Part shown: positions 26,256-34,960 of the stretch, in pieces | How the letters are laid out: the number at the start of each line of letters is the position of its first letter | Numbering within the stretch: the first letter of the stretch is position 1 | DNA from: Tyto alba | Taxonomy: Eukaryota > Chordata > Aves > Strigiformes > Tytonidae | Assembly: GCF_018691265.1 (NCBI RefSeq) | Contig: NW_024881328.1 | Span: 41,735,015 to 41,799,014, forward strand | Reading direction: 5' to 3' | Length of the DNA stretch: 64,000 nucleotides | The notes under the pieces: model-generated | What the model was told of the DNA's origin: nothing | The model's database searches: none | Seen by the model: the letters and a program-made list of their open reading frames with translations, nothing else | Translations under genes and position numbers: made by a program

Positions 26256-28884
26256 ATGTAAAAAAAATACACCCAAAACACATAAAAAAAATAGAACGCC
26301 CCTCCCAAAACACACCCTACAAAGGCCAGGCATGGGACATGGGACCCAGGCACGGAGGCCAAGCTGCTCTTCCACACAAGAACAGGTACAACTCGTCACA
26401 CTGGCATTCTCAGCCTGGAAGGGGGAGCTCCCAGTACCGTTCGCAAACCCAACTAGTCTGAGCCTCCTGCTCCAAGTCGGTGCCCTCCTATTTGAGATCT
26501 CTGCCCTTCACCCTCTTATTCTGGCTCATGCCCAGGCAGTGGCTCCCACAGGGCACCCGCTCACCCTCACCTTGGGGCCCCACATGTATATCTCTCTTCA
26601 TATAGACATGACATCCATGAAACCATATTTAAGTCCTGAGGGTAGGGAATTCCCAGAAGTCTTTAAATCAAAAATTAGCAGCATCTCACAACTTGTCCAC
26701 ATCTGGCACTGTCTTTGGTCAATTACTTCATGGTACAAAGATAAGTAAGTATATAAAAGAGAAGTTTAGCCACAGTTGCCCCTCTGTATAGCTGACATGA
26801 AGTACAAACAGCGCTTAAAGGTAGTCAAGAACAAAAAACATTACAGAAGACAAATCTCTTATTCCCACAGACGTTAGGATTATCAGAACTATTCAGTACA
26901 ATACTTCCTCACAGAATAGGGGAACTTTATCCACTGTAGATTACTAAGTAATCATTTTAGATATTTTCCACAAATTACGTAAAGCTAGATATATGAAGAT
27001 CAGAAAGAATACCCTTAACAAAAACTAACAGTTGCAGACAGATGTTTGAAATGCACTGTTAGCAGAAGGTCACACAGTTGAGATGCAACCGAGTTCTCCA
27101 TTTCAGCTACTAAAATTTTTGGAGCATGCATTACCTTTTCTTCAAAGATTTGCCAAAAATATCAATGCTGCCATTTACCTTGCTTATTGGTAAGGACAAA
27201 ACCAATTCCCAATTGTGATGCAGCAGAGAACAGAGTATTCCTGAGGTCTGAGAAATTCTCCATCTGCCTTACACTATTTTCAATCTCCATCATTCTCCCA
27301 AAAAAACGGGAGTTTTAATTTCACTTATAACCGTCAGACCACAGTATGTTTGTAAGTGCATCCCTTAACATTTGCAATTAATGAAATACCTTGTATTCCC
27401 ACATCAGTTTTTACGATGCAATCCAAGATTCAAACAACTTTCTCCAGGTGGTAAAGTTAAGACTAAGACTATGGACACCTCAAGCGTCAGATAATATACC
27501 TTATTAGAAAATAAATCTTGTGAAGACACATAACTTCGTAACCTAAAGGTGACACAGGTGCTCATTTTGGCCTTAGCAAAGTACAGTGCAGAACATAAAC
27601 ACAGCAACCGACTTTACAAGGTGTGTTTCCTTTTCTCAAGCGCCCGAGATCAACCAAAGCAAACAAAACATCCAATCTGCTGCATTGCTGAGTGTCCCCT
27701 CTTCTTAGGGAGTAAGACTCGTTTGCCAATTTAAATAGAAATAAAAACAGTGATCTGTATACACAGCAGCATGAACTCTTATTTCAGCGTTACCACATGC
27801 TGCTTTAAACTAATCCCCCAAAGCAAACGGTGGGAGAAGCCCAGCACACTCCCTGAAAAACCTAAAGCCTCACAACACATTTGTTCCAACAACATCAGTT
27901 GATCCACAGCATGTCTCCTTCTTTGCCCCGGGGAAAAAAAAATTATCTTCAGAAGTTAATGGTTTAAGGCTTTCCTCTCAATTTGTAACTTTTATGCACT
28001 CACTCGAAACCATCTGATATTTAATCACACAGCTTTTGCTGAGAATAGCAACAAAGCATATAACTTAAAAGCCAGAAAGCACAATCACTTCGACTTGAGT
28101 AAGACATTCTGGTAACTTAGGACACAACTATCAAACCAAACTTTTAATTTACCATGTAAGTAAAGCAAAGCATTTGAATTTTCCTGGCTATTCATGTGCT
28201 GAAGTCTACTGCCTTCCACGTTATAAAGAAATCTCTTTCCATTTTGACACTACAAAACCACAAAATACATACCGTGCTTCACCAGTTTGTCTGCACTGAA
28301 GGTCTACAGACAGCAAGACAGAACACTGCCTTTTAGCGAGGTTAACGCACAATTCAGTACAGAGTCACAAAGGCACAATCAGCAGAAAAAGGCAGCAAGG
28401 GAGTTGTTCCTAACATACTGCACTGGCTCTTAAAAGCAACGTTCACTACCCAAGTCAATGCCTGTTGTGTATACGCAAGCTTAGAATTTATCTGGATGCA
28501 CTTAGACACTAGGTATAGATCATGTGTTCAGATTCCCTACATCTGAATCGCCCAAATTTAATCCCCCAGCAAACAAACAAAAAAGCACATTCCCAGCATG
28601 CTCTATCGTTGCTCTCTCTCTCTCCCAGAAATCTGAAACAAGACAGCTTTATCATTTCAAATCATACAGTTTGATCCAAAGTTCAAAAAGCTACAATGAT
28701 AACAAAAGCTTGAACAGGGTGATTGTTACTAACATTCCAAGATGCAATTGTCTTATGCAATACTTGGGTTTTTTCAGCTTGGTCATTTATACTTAAATAT
28801 CTGAACCATCATTCTTTTGATGTACTGAAATAATACAGCATCTACCCAAACTCCCCTCCTCAAGAACCTGACTTATTTATTTAC
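26256..28884 (-). other. AGAP1: AGAP1 intron 1; no gene recognised
   Basis: The first 330 bp (to about 26590) are more GC-rich and keep an open plus-strand frame, but show no recognisable protein features and adjoin the CR1 fragment, so they may be unrecognised repeat. The rest is ordinary AT-rich intron with no clear repeats or exons. Confidence 0.5.
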
Positions 28885-29137
28885 CTGCACAGAGGTTCCC
28901 AGTTGTTGGATCTCCGAAGTCAGTTTCAACAAAACAGTTAAGTAAAAGGAGCGACTGCTATTCAAGTAGTTTTCAGAGTCGCTATCGTTGTTTCCGAGTT
29001 GCAGCTTGAGATAATTCTTTGCCAAGTCTTGTACTACAAACAGCTTTTGCTCCTTGTTGAGACCTATTTGTACACCTGCAGGAAGGCTCACAATACCAGA
29101 GCCTAGTATCCCGCAGTGATTCACCCTCATCACTAAG
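28885..29137 (-). CDS. Candidate internal coding exon of unknown identity
   Basis: On the minus strand a 253-bp segment is open throughout. It is preceded by a pyrimidine-rich acceptor (CTTTTCTTTAACTTGCCAG, ending at 29138) and followed by a good donor, CAG|GTAAAT (GT at 28884-28883). Reading gives one leading base plus 84 codons, containing LNKEQKLFVVQDLAKNYLKL and NSSRSFYLTVLLKLTSEI, a helical-looking composition. Several CpG-containing codons (CGC, GCG and TCG contexts) occur where surrounding intron has very few. The frame closes within four codons after the donor, as expected for an exon. The upstream intron would be phase 2 and the downstream one phase 0. AGAP1 exon 1 ends in phase 1, and joining it here produces a TAG at once, so this cannot be an in-frame AGAP1 coding exon. 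It could belong to a nested same-strand gene, be a poison exon, a decayed pseudogene piece, or chance. I do not recognise the protein family. Confidence 0.35.
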
Positions 29138-32100
29138 CTGGCAAGTTAAAGAAAAGTCAACTTTACTTTATAATGATCATATAATACTGTAATAATGATA
29201 CTCCTTCCACATTAGGGAGCCAAAGAAGGTTGATCATTGATGCGCCTGCCATTTTTCTATCATCAAGTAGAAGAGAACAGTTGAGTTAAGTAGGAAAAAC
29301 AGCCGTAGTCTTCTATTTCACAACAGCAAACAATGCTTTTACAGTACATTCATATTTCAACTAATTTGTCTCATGGACTTCAGTAGCAACAGAAGTGTTA
29401 AAATACTATTGTTACCTCAGCTCCAAAACTGAGTGTAACTTCTCCTATAAGATATAGCCCTATGATAGCATTGCCCTCCAACATACTTGATATCAGCATT
29501 TAAGGAGTTGCAGATTTAGAGGGCTCCAAGAAAAGAATGGCCATGATATGTAATACCACCAAGCGGGGTCCCACACCAGTTAATGACAGATGCCTCTAAT
29601 GCATATACACTTCAACAGTTTTAGCTCCACCTTAAATTACTTCATTTTCAAGAAGCAGTACTTTTAAAATTGACTGAAGAAAAAAAAAAAAAAAAAAAAG
29701 AGCAAGGTTTATACCTTCTACCATTTTCTCCTACCCACTCCCCCATGGCATCAGGATCTTTGCACTGCCTTGAACAAGTAACTTCCAAGCATACAGAATT
29801 TGTATTTTCTCTAAGACTCATATTATTTCTATAAGACTTATTAATCATGATTTCAAAAGTCACACTACCACTCACAACACACTTTTCAATTTATTTCTTT
29901 TTAAACAGAAAAATGAGAATACAAATCATCACAAAATGTGCTGGAACACGGAAATTCATAACTGAATAATGTCTGGTATGGCATCACAAGAATTAAAGCA
30001 ACAACTTCCTCTCTTAGATTAATAAATAAATAAAATCAATACAATTTCCTATTCATTTATAGAGGGGAAATAAAACAACAAATGCACAGACTACAGGGAA
30101 CGTCTTCAAATTACTCGCAAGGCACACCGAAGCCGGTATCTTAAGTCTCACCATTAAGGCTTTGTTTTATTAGCAGAGGATTCAAGACATTTCCCAGTTA
30201 GGAAAATCTGCTCGAACCCCATGGTGAAGCAGAACCTGCTTTGATGGGCTTGCCGCTGTGTAAAAGGATAGCAAACTATTTCAGATGCTCAACACTTGCT
30301 GCATTAGCTTCTGCCAGTATTAAGTATATTAGCAAAAGTGTTTATTAGCAAAACGGTTTATAGACTATTAGCCAAGATGACATTGTTAAATTGTTTTAAA
30401 ATCCCCTCATGAAGGATTAGAAATTAAACTTTTCATGGCCATTCCCTGGGTTTGCATCATAACTGAAGTTTTGTAACAACATAAAGTCACTCCGGATGAC
30501 AGAAACTGGAACATACATACTCAGCTATTACCTACCCTTACATATCTATGTGCACGCTTCAAGACCATCGTATCTTGAAACCCCGAGATGTTTCCAGCAA
30601 TTTAAAGACCAATAAAGTAAATTTATTTTTTCTTCTCCCCATTCCTAAGCACACAACATACCTGATGTAAAGAACTGTTAAATACTGATCCAGTACTGAT
30701 GCATTTACTGGTGGAACTAAGCTCGTGAATTACAGAACATGTGAAGACAGTTTTTACTACAGTTAACAGCCTAAATGACAGCATCTAAAAGTGTCCGACT
30801 ACTTAGTATGGATTTTGTACAAAGAAAATTGAATGAAACGTATGCTTCTAAACTGTTGACCTTGCAACTCCGCAAAATGCAAGAACCTGAAGCTAACCAA
30901 TTTTTATCATTTTTACCCACTAAGGAAAAACTGATTAATATCACACAGGACTGTTTTACTCAGTATTACATCCAACCTGGCATAATACATGGAAAGAATT
31001 CTGTGCAAAAAGTGTCAATGTGTCAGTTTAGGACCCAAATTCAGAATGTTTAGTAGTTGCTCTCTTAGTATTGATACAACTCACATACTTGAATATAAAG
31101 AATTGCTGCTGCTGAAAGGCCAGTTTTAATTCCACATTATTTCAACAGTCATTGGGCCAGCAAGTATCTCCAGACACTCCTATAACTCAAAACCTAAGAA
31201 GAGAGTTTACATTGCCAATAAAATCCAAAGCGTTGGGAAGACAGTGCCACTCTCTATTGAAAAGAAAATTTTAAGTCATAGCATCTCCACTGAAATAAGT
31301 CTCATGTTGCTTTAGATTTCAACCATGTTCTCCTCCAGATCTGTCAAACCTCTTCCGGGCTGGGAAGTATTATTGGAGCTGTTCAAGTAGCACATGTCGG
31401 TTGGAGTTCCGGTTTAAAGCAGCCTGAATTAATGAGACCATATTCTTTCCTTTAAAGGGTACAATTCTCCTTCCATTGGAAGGAACTATTTCAGCAAAAA
31501 GTTACTTAATATGTTCTCATGGCAGCCACAGGCCAATCACCCCATGATTCCTCACTGTCAGCAAAAAAGCTGAGTACCTGGAACTCCAAAGGTTTTGTGA
31601 TTTGGGGAGTATCATTACAACACTAAACTCTTTGCAGCAAAATTGGAATGTAACAGCTGCAAAGCAAAATACTATTTCCAAGTTCTTCCTACAGGCAACG
31701 TGGCATTACCACATAGGTTTAAAAAGCTGGTATTGGTGATAGTTAGATAAATGAGGCTTACCAAAATACAACCTGGTGGACTGGCAATCTAAAGGAGTGA
31801 GTAGTTGGGGTTTTAAAAATATATGCCATTTTTAATATTTAAGAGTTAGTCAAAGAGCCCTCAAACAGATAAGACTTAAATATACACTTTTTCTAGATAA
31901 ATCTTTCCCATGAATCAGATCTACTGGTTTCATGACTCAGTGTCTAATGTAAGTTAGACAGCAAATTATCTACGAAAATTTTACTCATCAGCTCTGCTTT
32001 TGAAACACATTCTCAGGCTGCTATTTTGGTTTTAAATTCTTCATGATTGACAAATGAACTGAGTTACAGTTAGATAACACAAATCATTAATACATGAAAA

Positions 32101-33250
32101 GACTACCGTAAGTCATGTGCTATGAAGATAACTATACACAGTGCTTCACAACCTCCTCCCACTTCAACACAAACTTGGCTCCATCACTATATCCCAAGCA
32201 CCTTATTCAAGAAACATTTGTACCACGTAAACATGTATTAATTACCACTTTATATAAAAACAAACAACAACGTTCTGCTGGAGGCATCATCAATTCTGCA
32301 GAAATCCAAACACTGGTAGCACCAAAAAAGAAACAGCAGTGCCTGTACTGTACCCTCCCCATGAGCGATATGGAAAAGTTTCCATCTTTCCAGTGAAAGA
32401 GGAGAGCAAAGGGGAAAGACTCCCAGGAGGGAAGAACCCAAACTCCAAGAAGCTGACAACCACATACCGTAATTTCAATGAAATGACTAATACAACAGAG
32501 AACATCCTCAAAACCCTGCCCCATACTTAGCTGGATGCAGAGACTTAGCTGGGGACTATGCTCTTTAATAAGTGACAGGCACTGCCAGTCTGTGACTCTC
32601 TACACAAGACATAAAGAGGGGGGGTTTGCCCCCTCCCCTCTAAAATGTTAATGGCATTAAACATTATGTCCATCTATTCAAGCTGCACTGCTTAAGAATC
32701 AGACAAATAACACATTCTTTCAAGTAACAATCTCAGCAGCAGCTTTTCCGTCAGGACTTTTTTACCACATATAATTTAAGGACAAGATAGGCCAACACCA
32801 CAAGATGGTTTTAGGCTGCTCTTTATTTCAGCTGCTGAACACCATGCTCTGCTAGCTTGAGCCCCTTCCAAAATAGTGGCAGCCTATTTCAATTGCAAAA
32901 ACACACAACACAAATCTTAGTCAGTTATCGTGCAAAATAACTCAAAAATTTCATATTAAAACACATGTTCTTGGCCCATACTGTCTGCTCTTTTTAACTC
33001 CAGTGCCAGCTAAAAAAAAAAGTATCTGCAGACTTTCCAATACTGTCAATCTTTTCTTATTTTGCACATCCTAAGCAGTTCAAGAGTCTCTGTAGTGCTC
33101 CTTCGGGGATCGATGCATCTAAATCTAAGCCGAGAAGACTGTTATCTCCATCTTGCCTTCAAACCTTTTTACACTGCTGCGTAGACGGACTACCTACCGC
33201 TCTGCAACCCAGTCAGTTGTACATCTCGTTTACCCACGCAACACCCCCAA
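29138..33250 (-). other. AGAP1: AGAP1 intron 1, proximal part; no gene recognised
   Basis: AT-rich intron. It contains an A run at 29681-29699, an (AAAT)-like patch near 30021-30034, and a G-run flanked by a C-rich patch at about 32618-32640. CpG dinucleotides become more frequent after about 33090 as the CpG island is approached. No partner exon for the candidate at 28885-29137 was recognised here. Confidence 0.55.
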
Positions 33251-33521
33251 AACAGAACCCGTACTTTAAATGCCTCCATCAGCCAGTGCACGGAGCACCA
33301 AGGGAAAGCCCGTTCGCTCCAACCCTTCTGCGGGCAAAGCCAGCATCATCCTTCCCAGTTTAACCCAGCGCTCTGCCTGCCCAGCAGCAGCCAAGTAGCA
33401 ACACAACTTCTCCCCGCAGCGCCCGGCTGCCCCCCTTTCTCAACAAATTCACACACCCCCCCCCCGCTTTGGCTGCGAGGGGCCACCCTGGGCTGAGGAA
33501 TTGATGGGGAGCAGGTCATGG

Positions 33522-33546
33522 AAAAAAAAAAAAAAAAAAAAAAAAA
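33522..33546. repeat. Poly-A tract (25 bp)
   Basis: An uninterrupted A run, which is T25 on the AGAP1 strand, about 165 bp inside intron 1 from the exon 1 donor. It should not be confused with a splice polypyrimidine tract: no exon follows it. Confidence 0.95.
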
Positions 33547-33603
33547 CAAAAGCACGTCGGGGGAGGATAAGGGAAAGCAGCTGCTCTCACGGAGCCCGCG
33601 AGT

Positions 33604-33619
33604 GCCCTGCATGCAGGGC
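33604..33619. repeat. Perfect 16-bp palindrome
   Basis: GCCCTGCATGCAGGGC is identical to its reverse complement. It lies about 90 bp inside AGAP1 intron 1, next to the G21 tract. Confidence 0.95.
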
Positions 33620-33634
33620 CATGGGCTCGGGGTT

Positions 33635-33655
33635 GGGGGGGGGGGGGGGGGGGGG
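33635..33655. repeat. G21 homopolymer
   Basis: Twenty-one consecutive G on the plus strand (C21 on the AGAP1 transcript), about 55-75 bp downstream of the exon 1 donor, soon followed by a C run at about 33669-33676. Length is likely to be imprecise in any assembly. Confidence 0.95.
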
Positions 33656-33709
33656 AAGCCGGGCGCACCCCCCCCCGCCTTCCCCTTCTTCTCGGGGCCG
33701 CCGTCTCAC

Positions 33710-33872
33710 CTTCGATGGCGATGACATGCTCGCGGATCTGGTTCTGCAGCACCGGCTCTTCCACCCGCTCCAGCAGCTCGTAGATGGAGTAGATGTTGGG
33801 GTGCACGGACTCGAAGCGCTGGATCTCGGCCCGGATGGCTGCCGAGTTGGCCAGCTGCTGCTGGTAGTTCAT
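33710..33872 (-). CDS. AGAP1: AGAP1 first coding exon (residues 1-54)
   Basis: The exon encodes the N-terminus of AGAP1, an Arf GTPase-activating protein with a GTPase-like domain, split PH domain, ArfGAP zinc finger and ankyrin repeats (about 800-860 residues in vertebrates). It acts in endosomal trafficking and is reported to work with AP-3. The translation starts MNYQQQLANSAAIRAEIQRF and includes NIYSIYELLERVEEPVLQNQ and IREHVIAIE, which matches mammalian AGAP1 as I recall it. AGAP3 is similar here but differs at several sites, and its upstream N-terminus is different. The ATG at 33872-33870 follows GCGCC (G at -3), a good initiation context. The donor is GAAG|GTGAGA with GT at 33709-33708, phase 1. 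The remaining exons lie left of the window. The segment precedes the GTPase-like domain. An in-frame GTG farther upstream is 5' UTR, not a start. Confidence 0.95.
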
Positions 33873-33906
33873 GGCGCGGCCGCTCCCCTCCGCCGCCGCC
33901 GCCTTT

Positions 33907-33931
33907 CCCCCCCCCCCCCACACACACACAC
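33907..33931. repeat. C-run plus (CA)n microsatellite in AGAP1 5' leader
   Basis: A run of C followed by CACACA up to about 33931; on the AGAP1 strand it reads (GT)n then a G run, about 35-60 bp upstream of the start codon. It may fold as a G-rich structure in the mRNA leader if transcription starts upstream. Confidence 0.9.
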
Positions 33932-33990
33932 ACTTCCCCGGCTCCGCTTCTTTTCCCGCAGGGCGGCGGGGAACCGCGGGGGTGCTTCTT

Positions 33991-34017
33991 CCTCCTCCTC
34001 CTCCTCCTCCTCCTCCT
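33991..34017. repeat. (CCT)9 triplet repeat
   Basis: Nine exact CCT units; on the AGAP1 strand it is (AGG)9, immediately downstream of a strong potential splice donor at 34024. Confidence 0.95.
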
Positions 34018-34018
34018 C

Positions 34019-34027
34019 ACTCACCGG
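34019..34027 (-). promoter_or_regulatory. AGAP1: Potential splice donor in AGAP1 5' leader
   Basis: Minus-strand CCG|GTGAGT, with GT at 34024-34023, is very close to the consensus donor. If transcription starts upstream of it, it could end an alternative non-coding first exon and skip the start-codon exon. Its use is not shown by sequence alone. Confidence 0.3.
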
Positions 34028-34116
34028 ACCCCCGGCCGGGCCGGCTGCAGCCCTTCGCCTCGCAGCCCGCAAGGGGCGCCGCCGCCGCTTTCTCTCCGCC
34101 CGCTGTCACTTCACCG

Positions 34117-34134
34117 CGGCGGCGGCGGCGGCGG
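34117..34134. repeat. (CGG)n triplet tract
   Basis: About five to six GGC/CGG units on the plus strand; CCG on the AGAP1 strand. Part of the triplet-rich presumed leader or promoter. Confidence 0.85.
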
Positions 34135-34250
34135 GGCACGGCAAACCGGCCGCCCCCAGCCCCATGGAGGGACGACGGCGCGGCGGAACGCCGCCGGAGC
34201 TCCCGCCCGGTGTCCGTCCGTCCGTCCCCCCGCCCCTTCCCTTCTTCCCT

Positions 34251-34274
34251 CAGCAGCAGCAGCAGCAGCAGCAG
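34251..34274. repeat. (CAG)8 triplet repeat
   Basis: Eight exact CAG units on the plus strand, (CTG)8 on the AGAP1 strand, about 380-400 bp upstream of the start codon. It gives runs of Ser, Gln, Leu or Ala in chance frames, which explains the homopolymeric stretches in the spurious open frames here. Confidence 0.95.
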
Positions 34275-34432
34275 CACCCGGTCCCGCCGCAAAGACCACG
34301 CGCCCCCCACCTCAGCCTCGCGGCCCCGCTCCCCCCCCCCCCACCCGCCCGCCCCGCGCGCGCTCGCCCCGTTACACACACCCCCCCCCCCCCACGTCCT
34401 TCTCCTCCTGCCCCGCTTCACGCTCACGCAAG

Positions 34433-34460
34433 CCACGCCCCCCTCCCGCGCACACGTCAC
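34433..34460 (-). promoter_or_regulatory. AGAP1: GC/GT-box and CRE-like cluster
   Basis: The plus strand has CCACGCCCCCCTCCC at 34433-34447, an Sp/KLF or EGR-type site, followed by CACGTCA at 34453-34459, whose reverse complement TGACGTG is a CRE/ATF-like half-site. Both are common in CpG-island promoters. Assignment rests on motif match alone. Confidence 0.4.
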
Positions 34461-34500
34461 GGCGCAGGCCTCTGGCCGCACCGCCGGCGCCGCGCCCGCC

Positions 34501-34524
34501 GCGCGGCACGCTGGGAAATGTAGT
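34501..34524 (-). promoter_or_regulatory. AGAP1: ZNF143/THAP11-type (SBS) promoter element
   Basis: The minus strand reads ACTACATTTCCCAGC followed by GTGCCGCGC. This closely matches the established ZNF143 (Staf) binding site, ACTACAATTCCCAGCATGCC, including the ACTACA extension. Such sites lie near the start sites of many CpG-island genes. The element lies 629-652 bp upstream of the AGAP1 start codon. It could also serve a divergent plus-strand transcript. Confidence 0.75.
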
Positions 34525-34960
34525 CCGTGTTGGTGGTGATGGTGTGGGGACGCGGGGGTTGCGCTGCCTACGCGGAGGCGGCGGGCCCGGCCGGCCCTTC
34601 CCCGCGGGGAGCCCGTCCCCACCTCCCTCGTCAACCGCCTCTGCGGGACGGGTGGAGCGCGGGGGGTTTGCCCCGCGGGTGGGTCCGTGCCCCCTGCAGC
34701 CGCTCGCCCCTCAGGGCAGGGAGCACCCCGCGGTGAGGGGAGCGGGGGGGGGGGGAAGGCCGCCCTCAGGGCCTGGCGGCGGAGCCCCTCACCGTGAGCC
34801 CGGGCACCGCGCGCTGGTCTTCCCCGCCCTCAACCTCGGCACCACCGCCGGGCTCCCGGAGCGCCGGGAAGGATGGAAGGTGGAGGTTTGTGCCCGAAGG
34901 GCTGACTGCTGCAGCGGCGTGCGGGTGCGTGCAAGGCTGGGGAAGCGCCAGGGCTGCGGT

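Larger units (their letters stand above)
33250..34960. promoter_or_regulatory. AGAP1: CpG island spanning AGAP1 exon 1 and promoter
   Basis: This is the only extended GC- and CpG-rich block in the window. It covers the first coding exon, the presumed 5' UTR and at least 1 kb upstream. Embedded tracts, plus-strand view: A25 at 33522-33546, G21 at 33635-33655, C then (CA)n at about 33907-33931, (CCT)9 at 33991-34017, (CGG)n at about 34117-34134, (CAG)8 at 34251-34274, and C runs near 34330-34342 and 34380-34393. No TATA box is evident; such islands typically initiate at dispersed sites. The exact transcription start cannot be placed from sequence; it probably lies between about 33950 and 34500 on the minus strand. 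A divergent plus-strand transcript is possible but unproven. Confidence 0.85.

Noticed and set aside
26191..26748. 185-codon plus-strand open frame
   Set aside because: Its first part is the antisense of a CR1 fragment; the remainder shows no protein family.
33710..33872. Assignment to AGAP3 or AGAP2 instead of AGAP1
   Set aside because: The start MNYQQQLANSAAIRAEIQRF and VEEPVLQNQ match AGAP1; AGAP3 differs at several of these sites and has a longer, different N-terminus as I recall it.
33873..33929. N-terminal extension of AGAP1 from an upstream GTG
   Set aside because: It is not an ATG, translates GT and GGC repeats, and the ATG at 33872 has a good context and matches the known N-terminus.
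33501..34634. Open frames of 340, 222 and 205 codons in the CpG island
   Set aside because: GC-rich sequence rarely contains stops, and the products are runs of Pro, Ser, Arg and Ala from triplet repeats. They overlap the AGAP1 exon and promoter on other frames.
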